A stretch of DNA of 64,000 nt from Chitinophagaceae bacterium (GCA_020847395.1 JADLCD010000020.1:1-64000); one strand, 5' to 3'. Counted from the stretch's first letter, positions 25,928 to 34,777 are shown. The notes: a model not told the origin generated them from the letters alone. Numbers and translations are program-made.

Positions 25928-26590
25928 ATGGCGGTAAATAAAGAAGTATATAACGAACTTAATCATTTCCTTTCGGCAGAAAATGTAACACTTGTTGCTG
26001 TGTCTAAAACAAAACCTGTAAATGATATACAGGCTTTATATGAACTTGGTCAGAGGGATTTTGGTGAAAACTATGTACAGGAAATAACCGAAAAACAGCC
26101 ACTTTTACCCCCAGGTATTCGCTGGCATTTTATTGGGCATTTGCAAACCAATAAAGTAAAATACATTGCCCCTTTTGTTTACATGATACATGGCATTGAC
26201 AGCCTGAAATTGTTGAAAGAAGTGAATAAACAGGCATTGAAGTGTAACAGAGTAATTTCAGTATTACTTCAAATACATATTGCAAAAGAGGAAACAAAAT
26301 TTGGGTTAGATGAAAATGAATTGCAGGAAGTATTACAATATGCAGGCGGGTTAAAAAATGTTGCTATAAAAGGGTTGATGGGAATGGCTTCATTTACCAG
26401 CGATGAAGCAGAAGTGCGTTCCGAATTCAAATACTTAAGTTCACTCTATAAAAAAAATAATAATCTTACCAGTAACCCCTTACCGCTAACCACTCTTTCC
26501 ATGGGTATGAGTGGCGATTATAAAATAGCAATAGAAGAAGGAAGCAATATGGTTCGTATTGGAAGCTTATTGTTTGGTGCAAGAGGCTGA
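25928..26590 (+). CDS. YggS family PLP homeostasis protein
   Basis: A 220-residue PLP-binding protein of the YggS/PROSC family, which buffers pyridoxal phosphate and affects amino-acid pools, without known catalytic activity. The PLP lysine is in VAVSKTKP near residue 27; RDFGENYVQE near 43, WHFIGHLQTNKVK near 68, GLMGMASF near 150 and LSMGMSGDYKIAIEEGSNMVRIG near 193 are the usual family blocks. The length is normal. It is a single gene, convergent with argS, 80 bp apart. Confidence 0.93.
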   Translation: MAVNKEVYNELNHFLSAENVTLVAVSKTKPVNDIQALYELGQRDFGENYVQEITEKQPLLPPGIRWHFIGHLQTNKVKYIAPFVYMIHGIDSLKLLKEVNKQALKCNRVISVLLQIHIAKEETKFGLDENELQEVLQYAGGLKNVAIKGLMGMASFTSDEAEVRSEFKYLSSLYKKNNNLTSNPLPLTTLSMGMSGDYKIAIEEGSNMVRIGSLLFGARG

Positions 26591-26669
26591 TTTAATAATG
26601 AGATGCTGCTAATAATTCTCAAAAAATGTTTTTAGCAAACACTCATATTTTGTGTTAAAACGCTATTGC

Positions 26670-28451
26670 TTACATTCTTTCCGGCACTTCAATACCAAGT
26701 AAAGCCATTCCCGATGCGATAACATTAGCCGTCATGCGGCAAATGCGCAGCCTCAACTGTTTTTTATTTTCTGATTCAGCTTTAAGCACCCGGTGTTCGG
26801 TAACAAAGGAATTAAATGTTTTTGCTACATCATAACAATAATTTACAATCACAGAAGGATTATGTTCTGCAGCCGCCTGCGAAATAATAGCGGGATATTT
26901 TTCGAGCAGGATAATGATATCTTTTTCAAGGTGTAAAAGAGGCTCAGCCAGGCTAAGTTGATATGCTTTATCTTCTGCTTCATTCCGCAATATGGCTTTT
27001 GCCCTTGCATACGAGAACTGTACAAATGATGCAGTGAATCCGTGGAAGTCAATACTCTCTTCAGGGTTAAATACCATTCTTTTTTTAGGATCAACGCGGA
27101 GTATAAAAAACTTCAATGCCGCAAGCCCGATAGTATTGTATAATTTTTTTAATTCATCTTCAGCAAAGTCCTTAACCTTACCCAATTCGGCAGTTTTTTC
27201 TCCTGCTACTTTTATCATTTCATCAACTATATCATCTGCATCCACAACAGTACCTTCACGGGTTTTCATTCTGCCTGTAGGCAATTCCACCATACCATAG
27301 CTTAAATGATATATACCTTCAGAAGAAGGCAATCCTAACTTTTCACAAATCAGTTTAAGCACTTTAAAGTGATAGTTCTGCTCATCGCCTACAACATAAA
27401 TACTCTGATCGTATGTAAACTCCTCGTATTTGTTTACCGCCAAACCAATATCCTGTGTAATATATACTGCAGTTCCATCTTTACGCTGCAATATCTTTTC
27501 ATCTAATCCATCAGCGGTAAGATCTATCCATACGCTGTTATCTTCTTTTTTAAAAAAGATGCCTTTTTTTAATCCATCGTCTACTAGTTTTTTGCCGAGC
27601 AGGTAAGTATCGCTTTCGTAATACATTTTATCAAAATCACTGCCTATTCTTTTATACGTTACTTCAAACCCCTCGTATACCCACCCGTTCATTATTTTCC
27701 AGAGCGATATTACTCCAGGTTTTCCGGCTTCCCAATCCACCAGCATTTGTTGCGCGGCTTTCATAATGGGCGCTTCTTTTTCCGCATCTTCTTTACTCAG
27801 TCCTTTATCCATTAATGTTTTTACTTCCTTTTTATGTTGCTCCCCAAACATCACATAATAATCACCCACAAAATGATCTCCTTTTATTCCTGTACTTTGT
27901 GGTGTAGCGCCATTGGCAAACCATTGCCAGGCAACCATACTTTTACAAATATGTATGCCGCGGTCGTTGGCAATACAGGTTTTTATAATGTAATATCCTT
28001 CAGCTTTCAGTATTTCGGCAATGCTCCAGCCTAAAAAGTTGTTACGCAAATGCCCAAGGTGCAAGGGCTTATTGGTATTAGGAGAAGAATATTCTACAAC
28101 AATTTTTTTGGCATTTTTTTCTTTCCTGCCATAATTTATATCAGTATAGTTGTTGGATAGAACATTGTTCCAGTACGTATCCGAAATGGTAAGGTTTAAA
28201 AAGCCTTTAATAATATTGTATGATGAAAACAGGTGCGGATTCGTGTTTACGAGTTTTTCTCCAAGTGATTTACCCAAGGCATCAGGCGATTGTTTTAAAG
28301 GTTTGAGCAAAGTGAATAATACAACAGTATAATCACCTTCAAATTCCGGTTTTGTTTGATTGACCTGGAAATCCTTAATGCTGCATGTTTGCGCATATAA
28401 TTCTTCCAAAGCCTTAATTACTGCCAATTGTATACCTGGTATAACAGCCAT
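26670..28451 (-). CDS. argS: Arginyl-tRNA synthetase
   Basis: A 593-residue class I aminoacyl-tRNA synthetase that charges tRNA-Arg in the cytoplasm. The ATP-binding HIGH motif appears as HLGHLRNN near residue 119, and the KMSKS site as GRMKTREG near 390. The C-terminal anticodon-binding domain ends with CRMTANVIASGMALLGIEVPERM, the typical ArgS terminus. The start at 28451 is preferred to the longer frame at 28475 because a TATTTTTG promoter element at 28473-28480 would otherwise overlap the coding region. Divergent from the GNAT-like gene. Confidence 0.96.
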   Translation of the reverse strand: MAVIPGIQLAVIKALEELYAQTCSIKDFQVNQTKPEFEGDYTVVLFTLLKPLKQSPDALGKSLGEKLVNTNPHLFSSYNIIKGFLNLTISDTYWNNVLSNNYTDINYGRKEKNAKKIVVEYSSPNTNKPLHLGHLRNNFLGWSIAEILKAEGYYIIKTCIANDRGIHICKSMVAWQWFANGATPQSTGIKGDHFVGDYYVMFGEQHKKEVKTLMDKGLSKEDAEKEAPIMKAAQQMLVDWEAGKPGVISLWKIMNGWVYEGFEVTYKRIGSDFDKMYYESDTYLLGKKLVDDGLKKGIFFKKEDNSVWIDLTADGLDEKILQRKDGTAVYITQDIGLAVNKYEEFTYDQSIYVVGDEQNYHFKVLKLICEKLGLPSSEGIYHLSYGMVELPTGRMKTREGTVVDADDIVDEMIKVAGEKTAELGKVKDFAEDELKKLYNTIGLAALKFFILRVDPKKRMVFNPEESIDFHGFTASFVQFSYARAKAILRNEAEDKAYQLSLAEPLLHLEKDIIILLEKYPAIISQAAAEHNPSVIVNYCYDVAKTFNSFVTEHRVLKAESENKKQLRLRICRMTANVIASGMALLGIEVPERM

Positions 28452-28472
28452 TTCCTGTATTTTAAAGGACTG

Positions 28473-28480
28473 CAAAAATA
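28473..28480 (-). promoter_or_regulatory. Bacteroidota -7 element of argS
   Basis: On the minus strand the sequence is TATTTTTG, a match to TAnnTTTG, 21 bp upstream of the ATG at 28451. The -33 TTG is not at the ideal distance. It decides the argS start. Confidence 0.55.
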
Positions 28481-28552
28481 AGGATATGCCGCTTCAAACG
28501 AAATCAATACCTTTTTTTATGTTATTTTGTGGCACATCGTATTTAAACAGGC

Positions 28553-29674
28553 ATGCAGATTTTAGAAGTAAACAACAATCAAACAAAAAAACTATTTCTT
28601 GATCTTCCGAGGAGATTATATAAGAATGATCCAAACTGGATTTGTCCTCTTGATAACGATATAGCATCGGTGTTTGATCCTGCAAAAAATAATTTTCATA
28701 AACACGGCAAGTGTATCCGCTGGATATTGAAAAATGAAAAAGGAGAAGTTATAGGGCGGATAGCTGCGTTTGTGAATGAAAAAAAAGCATACCAGTTTGA
28801 CCTGCCTACGGGTGGATGTGGTTTTTTTGAGTGTGTTGACAACCAGGATGCAGCCGATTTGTTGTTTGATACGGCTAAAAATTGGCTTACAGCTAATGGC
28901 ATGAAAGCAATGCAGGGCCCCGTTAACTTTGGCGAAAATGATATGTGGTGGGGATTATTGGTGGATGGTTTCAGTATGCCGTATTATGGTATGAATTATC
29001 ATTTGCCCTACTATAAAAGGTTGTTTGAACGGTACGGTTTTAATCCCGCATACGAACAGATATCTAACCGGATAGAAGTGCATAAGCCCTTCCCGGAAAG
29101 GTTTACAAAAATTGCTGAATGGGTTATAAAAAAAACCGGGTATGATTTTGAACACCTGGACAAAACGAAATTTGAAAAATTTGCTGCAGATTTTAAGGAG
29201 ATATATAATGATGCATGGAAGGATTTTGATCACTTTACGCCCATAACAGATATTACCATACGTGAGACTTTTGAAAAGATGAAAGCCATTATGGATGAAA
29301 AGCTGATATGGTTTGCTTATGTAAATGGAGAGCCCGCCTCCTTAATAGTTATAGTACCGGATGTAAATGAACTTATTTATAACCTCAATGGCAAGCTGAG
29401 TATTATAGGAAAATTGAAATTCCTGGTAAATAAAATGAGCAAAAGAAATAAAAGAATGCGAGCAGTTATTATGGGCACTAAACAAAAATTTCAAAAGCAT
29501 GGATTGGAGTCTGCCATGTTTATTAAACTGAAAGAATATGTGCTTCCTTTAAATCAATATGAAGAACTTGAGCTATCCTGGGTTGGAGATTTTAATGCTA
29601 AAATGATTGCTATACATGAAGCTACAGGGGCAACATTTTCTAAAAAACATATTACTTACGCTGTTGTGTTTTAA
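28553..29674 (+). CDS. GNAT-like acetyltransferase domain protein
   Basis: A 373-residue cytoplasmic protein related to YghO-like proteins with an N-acetyltransferase fold. Features: WICPLDNDIASVFDP near residue 29, a GRIAAFVNEK strand near 68, GPVNFGENDMWWGLLVDGF near 122, and a C-terminal GNAT-like half with KMSKRNKRMRAVIMGTKQ near 300 and ELSWVGDFNAKM near 344. The final YAVVF is typical. The family has no proven reaction; an acyl-transfer role is inferred from the fold. It is divergent from argS, with 101 bp between starts. Confidence 0.7.
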   Translation: MQILEVNNNQTKKLFLDLPRRLYKNDPNWICPLDNDIASVFDPAKNNFHKHGKCIRWILKNEKGEVIGRIAAFVNEKKAYQFDLPTGGCGFFECVDNQDAADLLFDTAKNWLTANGMKAMQGPVNFGENDMWWGLLVDGFSMPYYGMNYHLPYYKRLFERYGFNPAYEQISNRIEVHKPFPERFTKIAEWVIKKTGYDFEHLDKTKFEKFAADFKEIYNDAWKDFDHFTPITDITIRETFEKMKAIMDEKLIWFAYVNGEPASLIVIVPDVNELIYNLNGKLSIIGKLKFLVNKMSKRNKRMRAVIMGTKQKFQKHGLESAMFIKLKEYVLPLNQYEELELSWVGDFNAKMIAIHEATGATFSKKHITYAVVF

Positions 29675-29749
29675 AGCAGGTGACTGCTTCTTACCGCCGC
29701 TGTATACATTTAATTCAATACAACCAGAGGACGGGATCGCAATGTATAT

Positions 29750-29782
29750 AGAGTTCCGAACCTTTCAAAGGTTCGGAACTCT
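29750..29782. repeat. Perfect 16-bp inverted repeat in convergent spacer
   Basis: AGAGTTCCGAACCTTT (29750-29765), a single C, then the exact complement. It lies between convergent genes and may be a bidirectional terminator, though no strong T-run follows on either strand. The rest of the spacer to 29903 (TTCTTTGCGAACTTTGC, CCTTTGCGTGAAA) looks like a degraded dispersed repeat. Confidence 0.75.
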
Positions 29783-29903
29783 GCTCACTCCTTCCTTGCA
29801 ACGTTCACAGCAAAGCGGCTTAGCAATGCATTTTTTTCTTTGCGAACTTTGCTCCGCAGCGCCCTTTGCGTGAAACAATATTTTTTAAGCTGGTTTTCTT
29901 ATG

Positions 29904-30749
29904 CTATAGTTCCCTGCTGCTCCAATGCCCGCCGGTTGGTAATATAGTATAACGTTGCAGCAACGCTTTGGCTTTTGCAGCAAATACTTTAGGATCGGCT
30001 GTGTTAAAGCCGAACATATCATAATGGCATGGAATAATATGTTTGATATTAGCTGCCTTTCCTAATCGTGCCGCTTCTTCTGTATTTAAATTGCCGGCAA
30101 CACCCCGCGCAGGATCATTGCCGTTTATTGGGAGCAATGCAAGATCGATATTGAAAGAGGATAAAATATTTTCCATGCCATCATACCATAATGTATCACC
30201 ACTATGATAAATAGTCCATTTACCAAATTGAATGATGTATCCTACATATTTGCATTGCCCTTTTTCGTCGCGATCAATAGTATTATGCGCGGCAGGAATG
30301 GCATGAAAAGTAAAATCACCAATAGTGATTTGTTCACCGTCATTTAATCCTTTTGGAAAATCAGGAGACATTTTTATGCGCTCTGCAACAAAATGCCTGT
30401 TTGCTTCCGGAATAATAAAACTAATACCGGGATTGTTATGGATAACAGGTATCAGCGTTTCTGCATCTAAATGGTCTGTGTGGTTATGGCTTGAAGAAAC
30501 AATCAATATGTCTTTCAATAATTCCGGCTTCATCACCTGCTCACTCATGCGTATATGCGGCTTGTTGGTATCAGCATATTTTTTTGTAAGAGAATCGGAG
30601 AGATAAGGGTCAATCAAAATCCTTTTTCCCTGCCATAATAAAAGATAACCACTCTGGCCCAGCCACCAAATGTGAAAGTGATTTTTGTCAGATTGATATT
30701 GCGCCGCCTGTTGCAGCAATGCTTCGTCTTTTATTATAGCTGGAATCAT
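29904..30749 (-). CDS. UlaG-like MBL-fold metallohydrolase
   Basis: A 281-residue metallo-beta-lactamase-fold enzyme of the UlaG/L-ascorbate-6-phosphate lactonase type. The metal motif is SSSHNHTDHLD (HxHxDH) near residue 85; further ligands are His in AAHNTIDRD near 153, Asp in YHSGDTLWYDG near 182 and His in IIPCHYDMFGF near 240. The opening WWLGQSGYLLLWQGKRILIDPYLSD is typical. It probably opens a lactone or cleaves a phosphorylated sugar derivative in the cytoplasm. It is the last gene of the SDR/ROK/SIS/MetE-like operon and is separated from the previous gene by a repeat array. Confidence 0.85.
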   Translation of the reverse strand: MIPAIIKDEALLQQAAQYQSDKNHFHIWWLGQSGYLLLWQGKRILIDPYLSDSLTKKYADTNKPHIRMSEQVMKPELLKDILIVSSSHNHTDHLDAETLIPVIHNNPGISFIIPEANRHFVAERIKMSPDFPKGLNDGEQITIGDFTFHAIPAAHNTIDRDEKGQCKYVGYIIQFGKWTIYHSGDTLWYDGMENILSSFNIDLALLPINGNDPARGVAGNLNTEEAARLGKAANIKHIIPCHYDMFGFNTADPKVFAAKAKALLQRYTILPTGGHWSSREL

Positions 30750-30761
30750 GTGGAGTATTAG

Positions 30762-30880
30762 TAGTAAAGTGGTAAGATAGTAAAGTGGTAAGATAATAAG
30801 ATAGTAAAGTGGTAAGTTTTACCAAACCTGCAACCTGAAACTTGTAACCTGCAACCTAACTTGTAACCTGCAACCTGCAA
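30762..30880. repeat. Composite array: 8-bp block plus 7-bp block
   Basis: From 30762 to about 30816 octamers alternate between AGTAAAGT and GGTAAGAT. From 30827 to 30880 heptads CCTGCAA, CCTGAAA and CTTGTAA follow (minus strand RGTTNNN). It fills the gap between the UlaG-like and MetE-like genes and would be transcribed within the operon. Confidence 0.85.
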
Positions 30881-30888
30881 CAGACTTT

Positions 30889-31914
30889 CTACAGTTTCTC
30901 CCTCACCTTATTTGCTCCCTTCACCATATTAACAAGCTTTTGCCGTGATGCCCAGCGGGCGGTTTGGCTCAACCCGCAATCCGGTGCAACAGACAATTTT
31001 TCCGCCGGAATATATTGCAGGCATCTTTTTATTCTTTCCACTACATCATCCACCGTTTCTATATAATAATTCTTTACGTCTACAATACCTACAGCTACAT
31101 TCATCCTTTTGGCAAATACCTCAAGCAATTCTATTTCTGCAAATTCACGGTTTGCCATTTCGATATGTACTTCATTTACTTTCAACTCAAGAAAATCAGG
31201 AATCATGGGTTTGATGCTGCGATAACCAACAGGTCTACCTTTAAAATTACCAAAGCATAAATGCGTGGAGAGATTGCATTTACCAACCACCGGTTCAACG
31301 GTTTCGTTGAAAATTTTTGCAAACCGCTTCGTATCTTCTTTGTATGCATAACAACTCATCGAGGGCTCGTCAACAGTAATTTCAGTGCAACCAGCGGCTA
31401 CTAAATCTTCCAGCTCTTTCTGTATAAAGGGAAGCAGCGCTTGTGTTATCGCATATCTGTCTTTATACATTTCATTCGGCAATAATCTTCCACTTAATGT
31501 ATATGGTCCGGGAATGCTGGCTTTAAGTACAGGTCCCTGTGGCGCCAACTTTTTTAACCGCAGGTATTCTTTCACCACACCCAAACCATTTGGTGCGGTA
31601 AGCTTTTCCGTAATATTATGCTTACCGCGCTGGTCATGTGCCGCGGGACCAAATTTTCTTGTTTCTGATTCGTTGGGAGAAATGCCTTTAATATATCCGT
31701 AAAACGAAAGATTAAAATCAAGGCGAGTTTGTTCACCATCGGTAATCACATCAAGTCCGGCTGTTACCTGGTCGTGTATGGCAGCAATAACGGCGTCTTC
31801 AATCATCTCTTCAATATCTGCGGGGCCAAATTGTGATAGGTTTTGTGAACCAAATTCGAGCCAGCCGGGAAAAGGGTAGCTTCCAACTACTGTTGTTCTT
31901 ATGGGCTTTTGCAT
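30889..31914 (-). CDS. MetE-like cobalamin-independent methyltransferase
   Basis: A 341-residue stand-alone version of the C-terminal catalytic domain of cobalamin-independent methionine synthase. Zinc ligands can be matched to His and Cys in THLCFGNF near residue 218, Glu in HIEMANRE near 255 and Cys in PDCGLSQTARW near 315; the opening TTVVGSYPFPGWL and GEQTRLDFNLSFYG are typical. It lacks the N-terminal half of MetE. Short MetE-like proteins may use methylcobamide, another methyl donor or an unrelated substrate, so calling it methionine synthase would be premature. It sits 9 bp from the SIS gene in a sugar-like operon, not with the methionine genes at 50 kb. Confidence 0.85.
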   Translation of the reverse strand: MQKPIRTTVVGSYPFPGWLEFGSQNLSQFGPADIEEMIEDAVIAAIHDQVTAGLDVITDGEQTRLDFNLSFYGYIKGISPNESETRKFGPAAHDQRGKHNITEKLTAPNGLGVVKEYLRLKKLAPQGPVLKASIPGPYTLSGRLLPNEMYKDRYAITQALLPFIQKELEDLVAAGCTEITVDEPSMSCYAYKEDTKRFAKIFNETVEPVVGKCNLSTHLCFGNFKGRPVGYRSIKPMIPDFLELKVNEVHIEMANREFAEIELLEVFAKRMNVAVGIVDVKNYYIETVDDVVERIKRCLQYIPAEKLSVAPDCGLSQTARWASRQKLVNMVKGANKVREKL

Positions 31915-31923
31915 GTCTTTATA

Positions 31924-32706
31924 TTATTTTTTTCCTACGTTTTGATACAATTTTGATAACCTGTGCGCATGCTCATCATACGCGCTTTCAAATAAAATTT
32001 TTGCTTTTTCATTGCCTGCAATACAACCCGCGGTTAATACTTTGGGTGGTTGCCCTGCTGCCGTTAATAATTTTGCTACTGCTGCTTTAATGCAATTTAC
32101 AATTAAAGCACCGCCAATTGTTGAGCCGGGTGATACAGGCGTATCAAGCCCCGGCACATACACCATCGCGTCTCCTTTGGGTGCGCCGGTATCTAAAATA
32201 ATATCTGAAAAATCACCCAGTTTCTTTCCATCTTTTCTTTTGCTGGTTGATGCCTGCGAATGTTGTTTGGTTATAATGGAAACTACTTTTACTTTTTTCT
32301 GTTGCAGTATTTCCGCCACTTCAATGGGCACAATATTACATCCGCTGGAAGATATGATTAAGGCACTGTCTGTTGGTTCAATATCAAAGTTGCGGAGTAT
32401 TCTGTCTGCCAGCCCTTCCACGTTTTCTAAAAACATCGCCTGGCGCTGACCGTTAGCGCCCACAACCAGGTTGTGAAAAGTAAGTGATAATTCAACTATA
32501 GGATTAAACCCCGGAAATGAACCATACCTTGGCCACATTTCTTCAACCATAATCCTGCTGTGCCCTGAGCCGAATACATGCACCATTCTTCCTGCAAGTA
32601 TAGTATCGGCAAAAAGTTGCGCAGCTTTTTCCAATGTTTCTTTTTGCGCTTCAACAGTATCTGTAATTTTTCTGCATTGCTGCAAATAGTCATCTATCAC
32701 ATCCAT
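31924..32706 (-). CDS. SIS-domain phosphosugar protein (UPF0309)
   Basis: A 260-residue SIS-domain protein of the UPF0309 type. The domain spans about residues 35-220 with HVFGSGHSRIMVEEMW, ALIISSSGCNIVPIEVA and VVSIITKQHSQA; the Ser cluster binds a phosphosugar. The N-terminal helix (YLQQCRKITDTVEAQ) is typical of dimeric SIS isomerases. Members are predicted to isomerise, or to release the lactyl ether of, aminosugar phosphates, but this one has no assigned substrate. It lies 9 bp after the ROK kinase gene, fitting a route in which a sugar is phosphorylated and then rearranged. Confidence 0.85.
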   Translation of the reverse strand: MDVIDDYLQQCRKITDTVEAQKETLEKAAQLFADTILAGRMVHVFGSGHSRIMVEEMWPRYGSFPGFNPIVELSLTFHNLVVGANGQRQAMFLENVEGLADRILRNFDIEPTDSALIISSSGCNIVPIEVAEILQQKKVKVVSIITKQHSQASTSKRKDGKKLGDFSDIILDTGAPKGDAMVYVPGLDTPVSPGSTIGGALIVNCIKAAVAKLLTAAGQPPKVLTAGCIAGNEKAKILFESAYDEHAHRLSKLYQNVGKK

Positions 32707-32715
32707 TGCTATATT

Positions 32716-33612
32716 TTATTTTTTTAAAGATTTATGTAATGCAAAACCTGCCGCACCTGCCGCACCGGAATATTCATCAAATATAGCCTGTACTATTGGC
32801 GTACGAACGCCTGAATAATACCACTCAAAAATATTCATGAATGCTGCCAGCGGATCAAACAAATCTTTCCCCGCATGTGCAATACCGCCGCCAAGTATAA
32901 TAATTTCAGGAGAAATAATATTAATAAAAGCAGCAAGCGCAACCGCCAGTTTTTTTACAGACTGCAACCATATATATGTGGCAACTGTATCACCTTTTTT
33001 GTAAGCCTGCAATAAATCATACGTGCTATTGTATTTCCCGAAAGAGCGTTGCAGTATGGTGCAATCACCAATAGCATCTTCCAGGCTCGCCGGCATATTG
33101 GTTACATCTCTTGCATCACTGTCTGCGTTGAGCATTACATGGCCAAAATGTCCCGCCCTGCTTAATAATCCCTGGTGTAATTCGCCATTAATCATTACGC
33201 CACCACCAACGCCTGTGCCTAATGTGAGCATAACAATATTTTTATAACCCTTTCCGGCGCCAAAGCTTGCCTCGGCAATTAATGCGGCATGCGCATCATT
33301 CAAAACCCATGTAGGTGTATTAAGATGGTCTGCCCATGTAAAATTTTCTAAACCGGCAAGGCGACCAGGCATCAGCACTATACAGCTATTATCTTTTCCC
33401 GCAAGCCCCGGCGCTGAAAGCCCTACAGGCAACGTTGTTGAACCTGCTTTTTGCTGCAATATTTTTAATATTGCCGCAACATTGTGTTTCCAGTCTGCTT
33501 CCCGTTTTTCGTTGGTTTGCAGTTGCGCGGTTTCTAATATATTACCTGCATCATCTGCCAATACAGCCTTTATGTTTGTACCTCCAAGGTCTATTCCTAT
33601 AGCTTTGTTCAT
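32716..33612 (-). CDS. ROK family sugar kinase
   Basis: A 298-residue ROK kinase. The phosphate-1 motif IGIDLGGTNIKAVLAD is at residues 4-19, a catalytic-loop region WVLNDAHAALIAE near 102 contains the Asp base, and GTGVGGGVMINGELHQG near 132 is the ROK signature. His in AGHFGHVM near 153 is kept, but the usual CxCGxxGC zinc motif that should follow is absent: only one Cys (in DAIGDCTI) occurs there. The protein may bind zinc differently or not at all. Substrate probably a hexose or aminosugar. Second gene of the operon, about 200 bp after the SDR gene. Confidence 0.88.
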   Translation of the reverse strand: MNKAIGIDLGGTNIKAVLADDAGNILETAQLQTNEKREADWKHNVAAILKILQQKAGSTTLPVGLSAPGLAGKDNSCIVLMPGRLAGLENFTWADHLNTPTWVLNDAHAALIAEASFGAGKGYKNIVMLTLGTGVGGGVMINGELHQGLLSRAGHFGHVMLNADSDARDVTNMPASLEDAIGDCTILQRSFGKYNSTYDLLQAYKKGDTVATYIWLQSVKKLAVALAAFINIISPEIIILGGGIAHAGKDLFDPLAAFMNIFEWYYSGVRTPIVQAIFDEYSGAAGAAGFALHKSLKK

Positions 33613-33640
33613 CGTTTAAATAGTGTTGTTTGTTGAATCG

Positions 33641-33810
33641 GCGGTTAGCTGTGGGCTTTGGGCTGTCAGCTACGAGAGCCGTAAGCAGTGCGGACTGTTT
33701 GTCGATAATCAATGGTCAATAGTCAATAATCGATCACCAATAATCAATTGCTGATGCTGATAGTTAACTCATGGCTCAAAGCCCAAAGCCCAAAGCTCAT
33801 AGCTCACCGC
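33641..33810. repeat. Large nested heptad inverted array
   Basis: Left arm 33641-33671 (units such as AGCTGTG, GGCTTTG) and right arm 33774-33810 (GCCCAAA, GCTCATA) are complementary and both have a 7-bp period. The centre (about 33702-33748) holds a second dialect: GGTCAAT, AGTCAAT, AATCGAT. It fills the space between ROK and SDR genes. Confidence 0.85.
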
Positions 33811-33813
33811 TCT

Positions 33814-34593
33814 CTAACTCACACTCCATCCTCCATCTACATATATTACCTGCCCTGTTGTAAATGTTGAATAGTCCGACATAAAATAGATTGCCAGCCC
33901 TGTTATATCATCCGGCTTTCCTATTCTTCCTCCATCCAAAGGTTGTTTTGTTTTTATGAAAGAAAGAATATTTTCATCATTTGCCGCCCGTTGTGCCATT
34001 GGCGTTTCCACCAATGCAGGCGCTATTACATTCACTCTTATATTATCTTTTGCATAATATGCTGCTACCGATTTACTGAAACCAATTACCGCCGACTTGC
34101 ATGCCGCATATGCATGCGTGCTGAAATAAGCAGGGGAGGGGAAGCTTCCCAGCACTGAGCCCATATTAAGTAAAGAGCCTGCTGTTTTATGTTGTAAAAA
34201 CCACTGCACTGCCGCCTGGTTTGATAACATCATTGAGGTAAGATTCAATTCAAAAGTTTTGTGCCATCCTTCCGGTGTAAGTTCATGCAAAGACCCGTCG
34301 CCCATTTTTCTGCCGCTGCCACCAGCTACATGAAAAAGCCCGTTGAATGAGCCATATGCTTTTTCACACAATGCAATGGCATCTTTAGCGGTCTGCTGTT
34401 GTGTAGCATCAGCAATAACAATTTCTGCATTATTCAGTAAAACTGTTTCTGCGGCTTGTATGTGCTCATCATTTTTACCCACTACCACGATATTAGCGCC
34501 CTGCGCTATAAAAGCCTTTGCCGCGGCCAGCCCCATGCCCGAAGTGCCGCCTATAATCACAACGTTTTTATTGTTTAACCAGCCATTAGTCAT
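33814..34593 (-). CDS. SDR family oxidoreductase
   Basis: A 259-residue classical short-chain dehydrogenase/reductase. The cofactor motif is VVIIGGTSGMGLAAAKAF (TGxxxGxG variant) near residue 11; an Asp near 60 in VIADAT, FHVAGGSG near 84, catalytic Ser in NMGSVLGSF near 135 and YAACK (YxxxK) near 152 complete the active site. The C-terminus YFMSDYSTFTTGQVIYVDGGWSVS is typical. The start at 34593 is favoured because it removes a 15-residue extension not seen in SDRs. First gene of the minus-strand operon; substrate may be the sugar or lactone handled by the downstream genes. Confidence 0.92.
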   Translation of the reverse strand: MTNGWLNNKNVVIIGGTSGMGLAAAKAFIAQGANIVVVGKNDEHIQAAETVLLNNAEIVIADATQQQTAKDAIALCEKAYGSFNGLFHVAGGSGRKMGDGSLHELTPEGWHKTFELNLTSMMLSNQAAVQWFLQHKTAGSLLNMGSVLGSFPSPAYFSTHAYAACKSAVIGFSKSVAAYYAKDNIRVNVIAPALVETPMAQRAANDENILSFIKTKQPLDGGRIGKPDDITGLAIYFMSDYSTFTTGQVIYVDGGWSVS

Positions 34594-34777
34594 AATGAAA
34601 AAGTGATGAAAGATAAACCTAAAGTTTTTTATTACCATACATTTATCGAATGTATCTTCGTTGGATAATAACTTAGTCCCTTAGAAAAGAAAAAGAATAA
34701 AACCCCGTTAATAACCCGTAATAATTGCTTTTGATATTTTAAGCTTTATTATACAAATTACACCCAACCTTTGCATC

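Noticed and set aside
29607-29873. 88-residue plus-strand ORF after the GNAT-like gene
   Set aside because: It overlaps the real gene end in another frame and continues through the palindrome and degraded repeat.
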